Origin: Streptomyces sparsogenes
GTDB taxonomy: Bacteria > Actinomycetota > Actinomycetes > Streptomycetales > Streptomycetaceae
Assembly: GCF_001704635.1 (NCBI RefSeq)
Contig: NZ_MAXF01000028.1
Coordinates: forward strand, 29,257-93,256
Length of the DNA stretch: 64,000 nucleotides
Direction: 5' to 3'
Every line of letters starts with the position of its first letter. The stretch's first letter is position 1. The translations under genes and the position numbers were made by a program. The notes under the pieces were generated by a model. The model saw only the letters and a list, made by a program, of their open reading frames with translations. It did no database searches and was not told where the DNA came from. Shown here piece by piece: positions 46,263 to 56,682 of this stretch.

Positions 46263-47765
46263 TCAGCCCCTTCCCAGGAGCAGCCGGGCCTCGCCGACCG
46301 TAATCACGGATCCGGTCACCAGCACTCCCGCGCCGGCGTACTCGCCCTCTTCCTCCGCGAGCGTGATGGCCGCCTCCAGCGCGTCGTCCAGCCGCGGCTC
46401 GACCTGCACCCGGTCCGCGCCGAAGACCTCGACGGCGACGGCGGCCAGCTCGTCCGCGTCCATCGCGCGCTGGCTGGAGTTGCGGGTGATCACCACCTCG
46501 GCGAAGATCGGCTCGAAGGCCTCCAGAACGCCCCGCACGTCCTTGTCGCCACTCGCGCCCACCACGCCGATCAGCCGGCTGAAGGCGAACGCCTCGGTGA
46601 CCGCCTCGGCCGCCGCCCGCGCGCCGGCCGGGTTGTGCGCGGCGTCCAGGACCACGGTCGGGCTGCGGCGCACGACCTCCAGACGGCCCGGGGAGGTGAC
46701 GGAGGCGAAGGCGGTGCGGACGGTGTCGAGGTCGAGCGTGCGGGCGTGCTCCGAGCCGACGCCGAAGAACGCCTCCACGGCGGCCAGCGCCACCGCCGCG
46801 TTGTGCGCCTGGTGGGCCCCGTAGAGCGGGAGGAAGACCTCCGGGTACTCCCCGCCCAGCCCGCGCAGGGTCAGCAGCTGCCCGCCGACCGCCACCTCGC
46901 GGGAGAGCACGCCGAACTCCATGCCCTCGCGGGCGACCGTGGCGTCCACCTCGACCGCGCGCTTGAGGATCACGGACGCGGCCTCCACGGGCTGCTGCGC
47001 CAGCACGACCGTGGCGTCCTGCTTGACTATCCCGGCCTTCTCCGTGGCGATCTGCTCGGGCGTGGTGCCCAGCCGGTCGGTGTGGTCCAGCGAGATCGGC
47101 ATGATCACCGCGACCCCGGCGTCGATCACATTGGTGGCGTCCCATGTGCCGCCCATGCCGACCTCGACGACCGCGATGTCGACCGGCGCGTCCGCGAAGG
47201 CCGCGTACGCCATGCCGGTGAGCACCTCGAAGAACGAGAGCCGGTGCTCCTGCGCGGCGTCGACCATGTCGAGGTACGGCCGGATGTCGCGGTAGGTCTC
47301 GATGAACCGCTCGGCGGAGATCGGCGCCCCGTCCAGGCTGATCCGCTCGGTGATCGACTGCACATGCGGGCTGGTGTAGCGGCCGGTGCGCAGCTCGAAG
47401 GCGCCCAGCAGCGCCTCGATCATGCGGGCGGTGCTGGTCTTGCCGTTCGTCCCGGTGATGTGGATCGAGGGGTACGCGCGCTGCGGGGAGCCGAGGATGT
47501 CCATCAGCGCCTCGACGCGCACCAGCGAGGGGTCCAGCTTGGTCTCGGGCCAGCGCCCCGCCAACTCCGCCTCCACCTCCCGCAGCGCCCGGTCCAGCTC
47601 CGGGTCGGCCGGGCGGGAGGGCACGCCGTCCCCCTGCGGCGGCCCGGACTGGGTGCGCAGCGTCCGGCTCCCGGCCTCGATCAAGGCGAGATCGGGGTCG
47701 CGGTCGGTCTCGGCTCCGACGATCTCGTCGAACTCGTCGGGTTCCTTCTGGGGGCTCTCGCTCAC
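46263..47765 (-). CDS. folC: bifunctional folylpolyglutamate/dihydrofolate synthase
   Basis: A 500-residue Mur-ligase-fold enzyme from a GTG start. The first 60 residues are an unusual acidic, disordered extension. The P-loop HITGTNGKTSTARMIEALL is near residue 104, followed by YTSPHVQSITERI, the Mg-binding FFEVLTGMAYAAFAD region and the C-terminal VLDAAHNPAGARAAAEAV. It adds glutamate to dihydropteroate and to folates. It lies between valS upstream and the DUF4233 gene and ndk downstream, all on the minus strand. Confidence 0.96.
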   Translation of the reverse strand: MSESPQKEPDEFDEIVGAETDRDPDLALIEAGSRTLRTQSGPPQGDGVPSRPADPELDRALREVEAELAGRWPETKLDPSLVRVEALMDILGSPQRAYPSIHITGTNGKTSTARMIEALLGAFELRTGRYTSPHVQSITERISLDGAPISAERFIETYRDIRPYLDMVDAAQEHRLSFFEVLTGMAYAAFADAPVDIAVVEVGMGGTWDATNVIDAGVAVIMPISLDHTDRLGTTPEQIATEKAGIVKQDATVVLAQQPVEAASVILKRAVEVDATVAREGMEFGVLSREVAVGGQLLTLRGLGGEYPEVFLPLYGAHQAHNAAVALAAVEAFFGVGSEHARTLDLDTVRTAFASVTSPGRLEVVRRSPTVVLDAAHNPAGARAAAEAVTEAFAFSRLIGVVGASGDKDVRGVLEAFEPIFAEVVITRNSSQRAMDADELAAVAVEVFGADRVQVEPRLDDALEAAITLAEEEGEYAGAGVLVTGSVITVGEARLLLGRG

Positions 47766-47850
47766 AACGTCAGTCTACGAGGCAGGTCCGACGATTCCCC
47801 GCGACCCCGGCGGCCCCGTCCGAGCACGGTGGTGACCCCGCGCACAGCGA

Positions 47851-47889
47851 AGCGCCCCCGCCGCCTTCCGCTGGGGCGGCGGGGGCGCT
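47851..47889 (-). terminator. terminator after valS
   Basis: AGCGCCCCCGCCGCC (47851-47865) and GGCGGCGGGGGCGCT (47875-47889) form a perfect 15-bp GC stem with a nine-base loop, 18 bp past the valS stop. Confidence 0.85.
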
Positions 47890-47907
47890 TCGGCGCCGGG
47901 TGGGCGG

Positions 47908-50541
47908 TCAGCCCTGGGGCAGGGCCGCCAACTGGGCGGTGATACGGGCGATGTCGGCCTCGGCGGTCGACTGCCGCATCCGAATCTTCTCCACGACGTG
48001 GTCGGGCGCCTTGGCCAGGAAGGCCTCGTTGCCCAGCTTGGCCGTGGTCTGCGCCTTGTCCTTCTCGGCGGCCGCGAGGTCCTTGGCCAGCCGCTTGCGC
48101 TCGGCCTCCACGTCGATCGCGCCGGACAGGTCGAGGGCCACGGTCGCGCCCGCGACCGGCAGCGAGGCGGTGGCGGTGAAGCCCTCACCGGCCGGCTGGA
48201 GCCGCAGCAGCGACCGCATGGCGTCCTCGTGGGCCATCAGCGGGGTGCCGGACAGCTCGAGGCGCGCCGGGACCTTCTGGCCGGGCTGGAGGCCCTGGTC
48301 GGCCCGGAACCTGCGGACCTCGGTGACCACCTGCTGGAGGGTGGTGATCTCCTGCTCGGCCGCCGCGTCGCGGAAGCCGCTGTCGGCCGGCCAGTCGGCG
48401 ATGACGACGGACTCGCGGCCGGTGAGCGCGGTCCACAGCTTCTCGGTGACGAACGGCACGACCGGGTGCAGCAGCCGCAGCATCACGTCCAGGACCTCGC
48501 CGAGCACCCGCCGGGAGGCGTCCGCCGCCGCCCCGCCCTGGGCGAAGGTGGTCTTGGACAGCTCGACGTACCAGTCGAAGACCTCGTCCCACGCGAAGTG
48601 GTAGAGGGTGTCCGACAACTTCGCGAACTGGTAGTCCTCGTAGTACGCGTCGACCTCGGCGACCACCGTGTTCAGCCGGGACAGGATCCAGCGGTCGGTC
48701 GCGGAGAGCCGCTCGGCGGGGGGCAGTTCGCCCTCGATCGTGGCGCCGTTCATCAGCGCGAAGCGCGTGGCGTTCCAGATCTTGTTGGCGAAGTTGCGGG
48801 AGGCCTGGACCCAGTCCTCGCCGATCGGCACGTCCACGCCGGGGTTGGCGCCCCGGGCGAGGGTGAACCGGACCGCGTCCGAACCGTAGCGGTCCATCCA
48901 GTCCAGCGGGTTGACCGCGTTCCCGAAGGACTTGGACATCTTCTTGCCGAACTGGTCGCGCACCATGCCGTGCAGGGCGATGGTGTGGAACGGCGGGGTG
49001 CCGTCCATCGCGTACAGGCCGAACATCATCATCCGGGCGACCCAGAAGAAGAGGATGTCGTAGCCGGTGACCAGGACCGAGTTCGGATAGAACTTCCGCA
49101 GGCTCGCGGTGTCCTCCGGCCAGCCGAGCGTGGAGAACGGCCACAGGCCGGAGGAGAACCAGGTGTCCAGGACGTCGCTGTCCTGGCGCCAGCCCTCGCC
49201 GGTGGGCGGCTGCTCGTCCGGCCCGACGCACACGACCTCGCCGTTCGGCCCGTACCAGACCGGGATGCGGTGGCCCCACCACAGCTGGCGCGAGATGCAC
49301 CAGTCGTGGAGGTTGTCGACCCAGTCGAAGTAGCGCTTGGCCATGTCCTCCGGGTGGATCCTCACCCGGCCGTCGCGGACCGCATCGCCCGCGGCCTTGG
49401 CCAGCGGGCCGACCTTGACCCACCACTGCATGGACAGCCGCGGCTCGATGGTCGTCTTGCAGCGCGAGCAGTGGCCGACCGAGTGGACGTACGGCCGCTT
49501 CTCGGCGACGATCCGGCCGTCGGCGCGCAGCGCGCCGACGATGGCGCTGCGCGCCTCCAGCCGGTCCAGGCCCTGGAAGGGGCCGTGGGCGGTGATCACC
49601 GCGTGCTCGTCCATGACGGTGAGGTTCGGCAGCCCGTGCCGCTGGCCGATCTCGAAGTCGTTGGGGTCGTGGGCCGGGGTGACCTTGACCGCGCCGGTGC
49701 CGAACTCCGGGTCGACGTGCTCGTCGGCGACGATCGGGATGCGGCGGCCGGTGAGCGGCAGCTCGATCTCGGTGCCGACCAGGTGGCGGTAGCGCTCGTC
49801 GTCGGGGTGGACGGCGACCGCGGTGTCGCCGAGCATCGTCTCGGCGCGGGTGGTGGCGACGACGATCGAGTCGTCCCCCTCGCCGTACCGGATCGAGACC
49901 AGCTCGCCGTCGTCGTCCTGGTACTCCACCTCGATGTCGGAGATGGCCGTCAGACAGCGCGGACACCAGTTGATGATCCGCTCGGCGCGGTAGATCAGCT
50001 CGTCGTCGTAGAGCTTCTTGAAGATCGTCTGGACGGCCTTGGACAGCCCCTCGTCCATGGTGAAGCGCTCGCGGTTCCAGGCGACGCCGTCGCCCAGGCG
50101 CCGCATCTGGCCGGAGATCTGCCCGCCCGAGGTGGCCTTCCACTGCCAGACCCGCTCGACGAACGCCTCGCGGCCCAGGTCGTGGCGGGAGACACCCTCC
50201 TTGGCGAGCTCGCGCTCGACCACGTTCTGGGTGGCGATGCCGGCGTGGTCCATGCCGGGCTGCCACAGCGTCTCGTAGCCCTGCATGCGCTTGCGCCGGG
50301 TGAGCGCATCGATGATGGTGTGCTCGAAGGCATGGCCGAGGTGGAGCGAGCCGGTGACGTTGGGCGGGGGGATGACGATGGTGTAGGGCTCTTTGCCGCT
50401 GTTCTCGTCCGCCTCGAAGTAACCGCGCTCTACCCAGCGCTCGTACAGCTGCCCCTCTACATCGGCCGGCGCGTACTGGGTCGGCAGTTCGGGGTGGCTG
50501 TTGGGCCCTCTGTCGGGGCGCTGCTGAGAGTTCTCGGTCAC
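47908..50541 (-). CDS. valS: valyl-tRNA synthetase
   Basis: An 877-residue class I synthetase from a GTG start. HIGH is in [18 protein letters not shown] near residue 60, the CP1 editing domain spans about 190-340, and KMSKS is in [12 protein letters not shown] near 532. The anticodon-binding region and a C-terminal coiled-coil arm (about 810-877, [23 protein letters not shown]) complete it. Length is normal. It is divergent from the first of the three tandem paralogues, and no T-box or leader peptide is visible in the 121-bp upstream gap. Confidence 0.97.
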   Translation of the reverse strand: MTENSQQRPDRGPNSHPELPTQYAPADVEGQLYERWVERGYFEADENSGKEPYTIVIPPPNVTGSLHLGHAFEHTIIDALTRRKRMQGYETLWQPGMDHAGIATQNVVERELAKEGVSRHDLGREAFVERVWQWKATSGGQISGQMRRLGDGVAWNRERFTMDEGLSKAVQTIFKKLYDDELIYRAERIINWCPRCLTAISDIEVEYQDDDGELVSIRYGEGDDSIVVATTRAETMLGDTAVAVHPDDERYRHLVGTEIELPLTGRRIPIVADEHVDPEFGTGAVKVTPAHDPNDFEIGQRHGLPNLTVMDEHAVITAHGPFQGLDRLEARSAIVGALRADGRIVAEKRPYVHSVGHCSRCKTTIEPRLSMQWWVKVGPLAKAAGDAVRDGRVRIHPEDMAKRYFDWVDNLHDWCISRQLWWGHRIPVWYGPNGEVVCVGPDEQPPTGEGWRQDSDVLDTWFSSGLWPFSTLGWPEDTASLRKFYPNSVLVTGYDILFFWVARMMMFGLYAMDGTPPFHTIALHGMVRDQFGKKMSKSFGNAVNPLDWMDRYGSDAVRFTLARGANPGVDVPIGEDWVQASRNFANKIWNATRFALMNGATIEGELPPAERLSATDRWILSRLNTVVAEVDAYYEDYQFAKLSDTLYHFAWDEVFDWYVELSKTTFAQGGAAADASRRVLGEVLDVMLRLLHPVVPFVTEKLWTALTGRESVVIADWPADSGFRDAAAEQEITTLQQVVTEVRRFRADQGLQPGQKVPARLELSGTPLMAHEDAMRSLLRLQPAGEGFTATASLPVAGATVALDLSGAIDVEAERKRLAKDLAAAEKDKAQTTAKLGNEAFLAKAPDHVVEKIRMRQSTAEADIARITAQLAALPQG

Positions 50542-50662
50542 GACCGCAGTCTAAAGGGCCGCGGCACTCCGTTACGAACCCGTTGTGGCCCCGCCGCGAA
50601 GGGAGGGCGACGCGTCAGGAAGGATGTTGCGCACCTGTCATGCGCATCAAGGAGAGGGCACG

Positions 50663-51661
50663 ATGAGCTACCACCAGCCGCCGCCGCAGCCCGGGCCCTA
50701 CGGGGCGCAGCCGGGTCCGTACGGCGCCGGCCAGCAGCCGCCCGTGCCCAACAATCCCTATGCCCAGCAGCCCGGCTACGGCTATCCGCAGCAGTACAGG
50801 CAACCACAGGGCGGGCAGCCGCCGCAGGGCGGTCAGCAACCGGGCGGGCAGCCGCAGGGCGGCTACGGCGCTCCCGGCGGTGCGTACGGGGGCTACGGTC
50901 AGCCGAGCCAGTACGGCGGGCCGAATCCGTACGCCCAGCCGCCGCAGCAGCAGGCGCCGCCCCCGCAGCAGACGCCGGGGTCCGGCTACGGCTATCCGCA
51001 GCCGCAGCCGCCCGCGCAGGGCGGCCGCCGCCGGGGCCGGGCCGCGGGCATCGCGGTGGGGGTGATCGTGGCCCTGGGGGCCGCGGCCGGCGGGGCCTGG
51101 CTCCTGCTCGGCGGGGGCGCGGACGGCCCGTACAAACTGACCACCCCGAAGACGGTCGCCGGCGACTACCAGCGCCAGGGGGCCGGCACGGACGAGAACG
51201 ACCTGTCCGAGGCCGGCAAGAAGGATCTGCAGCAGGTGCCGGTCGTGAACGATCCGCACCTGGTGGCGGCCGACTACCAGTCCTCGGGGAAGAACATGAT
51301 GAAGTTCACCGGGGTCTGGGGCGAGGTGACCGATCCCAAGCGGGGCGCGGACCTGTCCTTGGCGGTCATCGTCAAGGCGCTGCAGGACAACGGCACGGCG
51401 CAGGCCCAGGGCGGCGCCCAGGAGTTCTCGCCGAAGGGCTTCGACGGGGACGTCCTGAAGTGCCAGATGTTGAAGTTCACCGCGGATCAGGGATCCGTGG
51501 AGGCGCCCGCGTGCGTCTGGGGCGACAAGGACACCTTGGGCGTCACCGTGATGGTGGACCCGGCGGCCGCGGTCCTGGGCAGCGGCGGCATGTCACTGCG
51601 CGAGGCCGCGGAACTCACCGTCAAGGTGCGCGACGACGCGCGCGTCGAGATCGACAACTAG
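50663..51661 (+). CDS. membrane-anchored protein, tandem paralogue 1
   Basis: A 332-residue protein, ATG at 50663, with AAGGAG upstream. The first 125 residues are disordered and made of PGPYG, GYGYPQQ and similar repeats. One membrane helix (about 128-150, GIAVGVIVALGAAAGGAWLLL) is followed by about 180 outer residues. That part has YKLTTPKTVAGDYQRQG, KCQMLKF and the paired-cysteine element APACVWGDKD. It is the first of three tandem relatives with the same start (MSYxQP) and layout. The family is unknown; the two conserved outer cysteines probably form a disulfide. Confidence 0.85.
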   Translation: MSYHQPPPQPGPYGAQPGPYGAGQQPPVPNNPYAQQPGYGYPQQYRQPQGGQPPQGGQQPGGQPQGGYGAPGGAYGGYGQPSQYGGPNPYAQPPQQQAPPPQQTPGSGYGYPQPQPPAQGGRRRGRAAGIAVGVIVALGAAAGGAWLLLGGGADGPYKLTTPKTVAGDYQRQGAGTDENDLSEAGKKDLQQVPVVNDPHLVAADYQSSGKNMMKFTGVWGEVTDPKRGADLSLAVIVKALQDNGTAQAQGGAQEFSPKGFDGDVLKCQMLKFTADQGSVEAPACVWGDKDTLGVTVMVDPAAAVLGSGGMSLREAAELTVKVRDDARVEIDN

Positions 51662-51702
51662 ATCGACAGCCGGGACAACCGGCAACACAACGAAGGACAG
51701 AC

Positions 51703-52710
51703 ATGAGCTACAACCAGCCGGGCCCGTACGGCCAGCAGCCCCAGCAGCCGGGTCCCTACGGACAGGGCGGCGCGGCCGGGCAGCCCGGCTACGGCTACCC
51801 CCAGCAGGGCGGCTACCCCCAGCAGGGGGGCTACGGCCAGCCGGGGCCGTACGGCCAGCCGCAGCAGCCGCCGCAGCCCCAGCCCGGCTACGGCTACCCG
51901 CAGCAGCCGCAGGCCGGCCCCTACGGCCAGCCCCAGCAGCCGTACGGGCAGCCGGGCATGCCCGGGCCGTACCAGCCGGCGCCCCCGCCGAGCGGCGGCA
52001 ACAAGAAGGGCCTGGCGATAGCCATCGGCGCGGTGGTCGTGGTGGCCGCGGTGGTCGGCGGCATCCTGCTGTTCAACAACAAGGACGACGACAAGGGCGG
52101 CAGCGGCGGCAACGGGGGCGGCGGCAAGAAGGTCGTCGCCGACGACGGCAAGCGCTACAAGCTGATCACGCCCGAGACGGTGGCCGGTGAGTACACCAAG
52201 GACGCCTCCAAGGGCGGCAGCACGCTGAACGAGAGCGACAAGGCCGACTTCGAGAAGCTGGGCGTGCAGAACGCGGAGGACGCCGGCGCCAGCTACAAGG
52301 CCGGCGAGGGCATGAGCCAGAAGGTCATGCAGTTCAACGGGTTGTGGGGCAAGATCGACAACCCCCAGGCCGTGGTGGACGGCGCGTTCGCCAAGATCTC
52401 GCAGGAGGCCGAGAAGGACTCCAGCGTCAACGGCGGCGGCGAGGCCAAGCTCGAGGGCAGCCCGCAGTCGGTCACCCCGGCCGGTCTGGACGACGCGGTG
52501 ATGAAGTGCCAGAACGTGAAGTTCACCGGCACCACCCAGGCCACCAAGAGCTTCACCATCCCGCTGTGCATGTGGGCCGACCACAGCACCGTCGGCTATG
52601 TGGTGGTCTCCGACGTCTCGTCCGCGCTCTCCGGCGGGGGCATGTCGATCGACACCGCGGCCGAGACCACCGCCAAGGTCCGCAAGGACGTCCGCGTGGA
52701 GATCAAGTAG
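51703..52710 (+). CDS. membrane-anchored protein, tandem paralogue 2
   Basis: A 335-residue protein, ATG at 51703, 41 bp after paralogue 1. The N-terminal 95 residues are PGPYGQ and GYGYPQQ repeats, then one membrane helix (about 103-125, GLAIAIGAVVVVAAVVGGIL), a Gly/Asp-rich linker and an outer domain. It shares YKLITPETVAGEYTKDASK, VMKCQNVKFTG and IPLCMWADHSTVGYVV with its neighbours. The YKL-TP-TV-G-Y element directly after the membrane is the clearest common feature. Function is unknown. Confidence 0.85.
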   Translation: MSYNQPGPYGQQPQQPGPYGQGGAAGQPGYGYPQQGGYPQQGGYGQPGPYGQPQQPPQPQPGYGYPQQPQAGPYGQPQQPYGQPGMPGPYQPAPPPSGGNKKGLAIAIGAVVVVAAVVGGILLFNNKDDDKGGSGGNGGGGKKVVADDGKRYKLITPETVAGEYTKDASKGGSTLNESDKADFEKLGVQNAEDAGASYKAGEGMSQKVMQFNGLWGKIDNPQAVVDGAFAKISQEAEKDSSVNGGGEAKLEGSPQSVTPAGLDDAVMKCQNVKFTGTTQATKSFTIPLCMWADHSTVGYVVVSDVSSALSGGGMSIDTAAETTAKVRKDVRVEIK

Positions 52711-52762
52711 CCGCCCGCCCAGCGAAGTCCACAGGCCGCAGCCCGGAGGGGAATCCCCACAC

Positions 52763-53632
52763 ATGAGCTACAACCAGCCGCCGCCGCAGCCCGGCCCCTA
52801 CGGCGGAGGCCAGTCCGGCCCCAACCCGTACGCGGGCGGTCAGCCCAACCCGTACGGCGGGGCCCAGCAACCGTCCGCGGAGCCCAATCCGTACGCGCAG
52901 GCGCAGCCGGGGTACGGCTACCCCCAACAGCCGCCGCAGCAGCCGGGCTACGGTTATCCCCAGCAGCCGGCCGCGCCGTACGGCCAGCCCCAGCCGCCCT
53001 TCCCCGGGCCCGGGGCGCCCGGCGGGGGCCGTAACAAGACGAAGATCATCGCGATCTCGGCGGCGGCTCTGGTGGTGGTCGGGGCGGTCGTCACCGGCGC
53101 CGTGGTGCTCAGCAAGGGCGACGGCAAGCCCGAGGCGATGAAGCTGGTCACCCCCAAGACGCTCGACGACGGCACGTACACGCTGGACAAGGGCACCAAG
53201 GACCTGGAGAACGAGGGCACCAGCGTGCAGGACCGGATGCCCGAGGGCGCCACCTCGGTGCTGGCCCAGTACACGCGCGCCGACGACGCGAACTCGGGGC
53301 TGGCCTTCTCCGGTGTGTACGGGGAGTTCAGCGACCCCGACAAGGTCCGGGACGAGATGTTCAAGGGCTTCTCGGGCGGGGACGCCTCCCCGACGGTGGA
53401 GAAGAAGCGCAAGGAGTTCCGGCCCGAGGGCGCGGACGGGCCGAGCATAGAGTGCGAAGTCGTCAAGATGTACGACCGGATCTCCGCCCCGGCGTGTGCC
53501 TGGGCGGAGAAGACGGACGCGGCGATGGTCCTGGACGTCAACGCGGACAGCACGAGCGCGGACGACGCCGACATGGAGGCGTTCGCCAAGGTGACCGCGG
53601 GCATCTACAAGGCCACCCGCAAACCGGCCTGA
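52763..53632 (+). CDS. membrane-anchored protein, tandem paralogue 3
   Basis: A 289-residue protein, ATG at 52763, 52 bp after paralogue 2. The N-terminal 85 residues are PGPYGG, NPYA and GYGYPQQ repeats, then a membrane helix (about 92-114, IIAISAAALVVVGAVVTGAVVL). The outer domain is the most divergent of the three: MKLVTPKTLDDGTYTLDKG, later IECEVVKMYDRISAPACAWAEKTD. It keeps the two cysteines and the Trp after the second. It ends at a strong bidirectional terminator facing clpX. Function is unknown. Confidence 0.83.
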   Translation: MSYNQPPPQPGPYGGGQSGPNPYAGGQPNPYGGAQQPSAEPNPYAQAQPGYGYPQQPPQQPGYGYPQQPAAPYGQPQPPFPGPGAPGGGRNKTKIIAISAAALVVVGAVVTGAVVLSKGDGKPEAMKLVTPKTLDDGTYTLDKGTKDLENEGTSVQDRMPEGATSVLAQYTRADDANSGLAFSGVYGEFSDPDKVRDEMFKGFSGGDASPTVEKKRKEFRPEGADGPSIECEVVKMYDRISAPACAWAEKTDAAMVLDVNADSTSADDADMEAFAKVTAGIYKATRKPA

Positions 53633-53643
53633 GAGACGCGCCG

Positions 53644-53688
53644 AGACGCGAGGAGGGCCCTGGGGTTCCCAGGGCCCTCCTCGCGTCT
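53644..53688. terminator. very strong bidirectional terminator
   Basis: GACGCGAGGAGGGCCCTGGG (53645-53664) and its exact complement (53668-53687) form a 20-bp perfect stem, 21 bp with the flanking A-T pair, around loop GTT. It lies between the converging third paralogue and clpX. Confidence 0.92.
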
Positions 53689-53709
53689 TGTGGCGCCTTC
53701 TGGCGGCTC

Positions 53710-54996
53710 TTACGCGCTCTTCTCGTGGCGCTCGCCCGGCTCGCCGCCGCGGGTGCGGGGCACCAGCGTCGGGTTGACGTTGGAGTGGACCACGTCCTCG
53801 GTGATGACGACGCGGGCGACGTCCTTGCGCGACGGCACCTCGTACATCGCCGACATCAGGACCTCTTCGATGATGGCGCGCAGACCGCGCGCGCCGGTGC
53901 CGCGCAGGATCGCCTGGTCGGCGATGGCCTCCAGGGCCGGGCGGTCGAAGTGCAGCTCGACGCCGTCGAGTTCGAAGAGCCGCTGGTACTGCTTGACCAG
54001 CGCGTTCCTCGGCTCGACGAGGATCTGCAGCAGCGCCTCGCGGTCGAGGTTGTGGACGGAGGTGATGACCGGGAGGCGGCCGATGAACTCCGGGATCATC
54101 CCGAACTTCACCAGGTCCTCCGGCATGACCTCCTGGAACTGGTCGCTCGCCTCGATCTCGCGCTTGGAGCGGATCGTGGCGCCGAAGCCGATGCCCTTGG
54201 CGCCGGCCCGCGCCTCGATGATCTTCTCCAGACCGGCGAAGGCGCCGCCCACGATGAACAGCACGTTCGTCGTGTCGATCTGGATGAACTCCTGGTGCGG
54301 GTGCTTGCGGCCGCCCTGCGGCGGCACCGAGGCGGTGGTGCCCTCGAGGATCTTCAGCAGCGCCTGCTGGACGCCCTCGCCGGAGACGTCACGGGTGATC
54401 GAGGGGTTCTCGCTCTTGCGGGCCACCTTGTCGATCTCGTCGATGTAGATGATGCCCGTCTCGGCCTTCTTGACGTCGTAGTCGGAGGCCTGGATCAGCT
54501 TCAGGAGGATGTTCTCCACGTCCTCGCCGACATAGCCCGCCTCGGTGAGCGCGGTCGCGTCGGCGATGGCGAACGGGACGTTGAGCATCCGGGCGAGGGT
54601 CTGCGCCAGCAGGGTCTTGCCGGAGCCGGTCGGGCCGAGCAGCAGGATGTTGGACTTCGCCAACTCGATGCCGTCGTCGCGGTTGTGGGCGCTGTTCTCG
54701 CCGGCCTGGACCCGCTTGTAGTGGTTGTAGACGGCGACGGAAAGCGCCTTTTTCGCGGCCTCCTGGCCGACGACGTAGCCCTCGAGGAACTCGTAGATCT
54801 CGCGCGGCTTGGGGAGTTCCTCCCAGCGCACCTCGGAGGTCTCGGCGAGCTCCTCCTCGATGATCTCGTTGCAGAGGTCGATGCACTCATCGCAGATGTA
54901 CACACCCGGGCCCGCGATGAGCTTCTTCACCTGCTTCTGGCTCTTCCCGCAGAACGAGCACTTGAGCAGGTCGCCGCCGTCACCGATGCGTGCCAC
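53710..54996 (-). CDS. clpX: ATP-dependent Clp protease ATP-binding subunit ClpX
   Basis: A 428-residue AAA+ unfoldase from a GTG start. The N-terminal zinc-binding domain has CSFCGK and CDEC (about 13-40). The AAA+ domain has Walker A GPTGSGKT near 120, Walker [10 protein letters not shown] near 190, pore loop GYVGED and sensor-2 region [13 protein letters not shown]. It unfolds substrates and feeds them to ClpP. It lies downstream of the two clpP genes on the same strand after a 180-bp gap. A disordered 20-residue end follows. Confidence 0.97.
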   Translation of the reverse strand: MARIGDGGDLLKCSFCGKSQKQVKKLIAGPGVYICDECIDLCNEIIEEELAETSEVRWEELPKPREIYEFLEGYVVGQEAAKKALSVAVYNHYKRVQAGENSAHNRDDGIELAKSNILLLGPTGSGKTLLAQTLARMLNVPFAIADATALTEAGYVGEDVENILLKLIQASDYDVKKAETGIIYIDEIDKVARKSENPSITRDVSGEGVQQALLKILEGTTASVPPQGGRKHPHQEFIQIDTTNVLFIVGGAFAGLEKIIEARAGAKGIGFGATIRSKREIEASDQFQEVMPEDLVKFGMIPEFIGRLPVITSVHNLDREALLQILVEPRNALVKQYQRLFELDGVELHFDRPALEAIADQAILRGTGARGLRAIIEEVLMSAMYEVPSRKDVARVVITEDVVHSNVNPTLVPRTRGGEPGERHEKSA

Positions 54997-55177
54997 GAGG
55001 TGATTCCCCTTCGCCTTGGATCCGCTTTGTTCCCACGAATCCGGGTGCTTGCGCTGCGCTTTCTGCTGCTGTTACCGGGGGCGGACCCCAGCCCCCTATG
55101 AACGGTACCTTGCCCGGGGCCCGGTTCGGGCCCCCCTTGGCCCTACTCGGTGCGAGGGGGGCGCCGATACCGGAGTG

Positions 55178-55849
55178 TCAGCCCAGGCCGACCGAGGTCT
55201 TGCGGGTCGAGACGATCTGGTCGATCAGGCCGTAGGACAGCGATTCCTCGGCCGTGAGGATCTTGTCCCGCTCGATGTCGTCGCGGATCTTCTCGATCGG
55301 CGTCGTGGAGTGCTTGGCCAGCATCTCCTCGAGCTGCGAGCGCATCCGCAGGATCTCGTTGGCCGCGATCTCCAGGTCGGAGACCTGGCCGCGCCCGGTC
55401 TCGCTGTACGGCTGGTGGATCAGCACGCGGGCGTTCGGCAGCGCCATCCGCTTGCCGGGCGTGCCGGCGGACAGCAGCACGGCGGCGGCGGAGGCCGCCT
55501 GGCCCATGCAGACCGTCTGGATGTCGGGCTTGACGAACTGCATCGTGTCGTAGATGGCGGTCAGCGCGGTGAACGAGCCGCCGGGCGAGTTGATGTAGAT
55601 CGAGATGTCGCGGTCCGGGTCCATCGACTCCAGGCACAGCAGCTGCGCCATGACGTCGTTGGCCGAGGCGTCGTCGATCTGCACGCCGAGGAAGATCACG
55701 CGCTCCTCGAAGAGCTTGGCGTACGGGTCGTACTCCCGGATGCCCTGGGAGGTCCGCTCGACGAAGCGCGGGACCACGTAGCGGGCCTCGGCCTGCGGGC
55801 CGGCGTAGCGGGCGTGCAGGCCGCTACCGGGCTGGTTCTGGGTGTTCAC
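55178..55849 (-). CDS. clpP2: ATP-dependent Clp protease proteolytic subunit (ClpP2-like)
   Basis: About 223 residues from the GTG at 55847-55849; a GTG two codons upstream is equally possible. The catalytic triad is Ser in [14 protein letters not shown] (near 125), His in VLIHQPYSE (near 150) and Asp in [12 protein letters not shown] (near 200). The N-terminal extension before EERVIFLG is longer than in the partner subunit and includes the region removed on maturation. Actinobacterial ClpP1 and ClpP2 form a mixed tetradecamer. It starts 52 bp past clpP1, so the two are co-transcribed. Confidence 0.95.
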   Translation of the reverse strand: MNTQNQPGSGLHARYAGPQAEARYVVPRFVERTSQGIREYDPYAKLFEERVIFLGVQIDDASANDVMAQLLCLESMDPDRDISIYINSPGGSFTALTAIYDTMQFVKPDIQTVCMGQAASAAAVLLSAGTPGKRMALPNARVLIHQPYSETGRGQVSDLEIAANEILRMRSQLEEMLAKHSTTPIEKIRDDIERDKILTAEESLSYGLIDQIVSTRKTSVGLG

Positions 55850-55901
55850 ATGCACCGTCCTGGTGATGAGCAGTGGTCTGGGTCGGCTGGGGGCGGGGGG
55901 A

Positions 55902-56516
55902 TCAGGCCCCGGTGCCGCCGCCGCCCGGGATGTGTGCGGCGGAGGCGATGACCTCGTCGACCAGGCCGTACTCCTTGGCCTCCTCGGCGGAGAACCAGCG
56001 GTCGCGGTCGGAGTCGCGGGTGATCTGCTCAACGGTCTGGCCGGTGTGGAGAGCGGTGAGCTCGGCCATCTTCTTCTTGGTGCGCAGCAGCTGCTCGGCG
56101 TGGATCTTGATGTCCGACGCGGAGCCCGCGAGGCCGGCGGACGGCTGGTGGATCAGGATCTCCGCGTTCGGCAGCGCGAAGCGCTTGCCGGGGGTGCCCG
56201 CGCTCAGCAGGAACTGGCCCATCGAGGCGGCCAGGCCCATGGCGATGGTGATCACGTCGTTCTTGATGTACTGCATGGTGTCGTAGATCGCCATGCCGGC
56301 CGTGATCGAGCCGCCCGGGGAGTTGATGTAGAGGTTGATGTCCTTGTCCGGCTCCGCGGCGAGCAGAAGCAGCTGCGCGGTGATCTTGTTGGCGATTTCG
56401 TCGTCGACCGGCTGGCCGAGGAAGATGATCCGCTCACCGAGCAGCCGGTTGTAGACCTGGTCGCCGAGGCCTCCGAAGGTCGGCTCGCCGGCGGCGGAAG
56501 GCATCGTATTCGTCAC
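55902..56516 (-). CDS. clpP1: ATP-dependent Clp protease proteolytic subunit (ClpP1-like)
   Basis: About 204 residues from the GTG at 56514-56516; an ATG four codons later (MPSAAGEP) is an alternative. The triad is Ser in [14 protein letters not shown] (near 102), His in [10 protein letters not shown] (near 127) and Asp in [12 protein letters not shown] (near 176). It is the first gene of clpP1-clpP2, upstream of clpX. A perfect match to the ClgR recognition pattern lies about 170 bp upstream, so it is probably activated by ClgR as known for Streptomyces clpP1. The C-terminal end [11 protein letters not shown] is a short flexible tail. Confidence 0.95.
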   Translation of the reverse strand: MTNTMPSAAGEPTFGGLGDQVYNRLLGERIIFLGQPVDDEIANKITAQLLLLAAEPDKDINLYINSPGGSITAGMAIYDTMQYIKNDVITIAMGLAASMGQFLLSAGTPGKRFALPNAEILIHQPSAGLAGSASDIKIHAEQLLRTKKKMAELTALHTGQTVEQITRDSDRDRWFSAEEAKEYGLVDEVIASAAHIPGGGGTGA

Positions 56517-56682
56517 GTATCCACCTGCTCGTCTCTGACGGCGACTGGCCGTCTCAGCGTCTTCTTCTGGGACGCGGGGGCGTAACCGCCGGTATGCTCC
56601 GGCGGGCTCGTGGGACTCCCCTGCCCTCGTATCTACGGACCCTAACGCGCTGGTCGGCGGCGGCCATCCCGCATCAGGAACT

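Noticed and set aside
50542..50662. T-box or amino-acid leader upstream of valS
   Set aside because: The gap is only 121 bp and shows no specifier or antiterminator structure and no valine-rich small frame.
47998..52710. A 1570-codon plus-strand frame covering valS antisense and part of the tandem family
   Set aside because: Only its last part from 51703 is a real gene (paralogue 2); the rest is antisense to valS and a shifted frame of paralogue 1.
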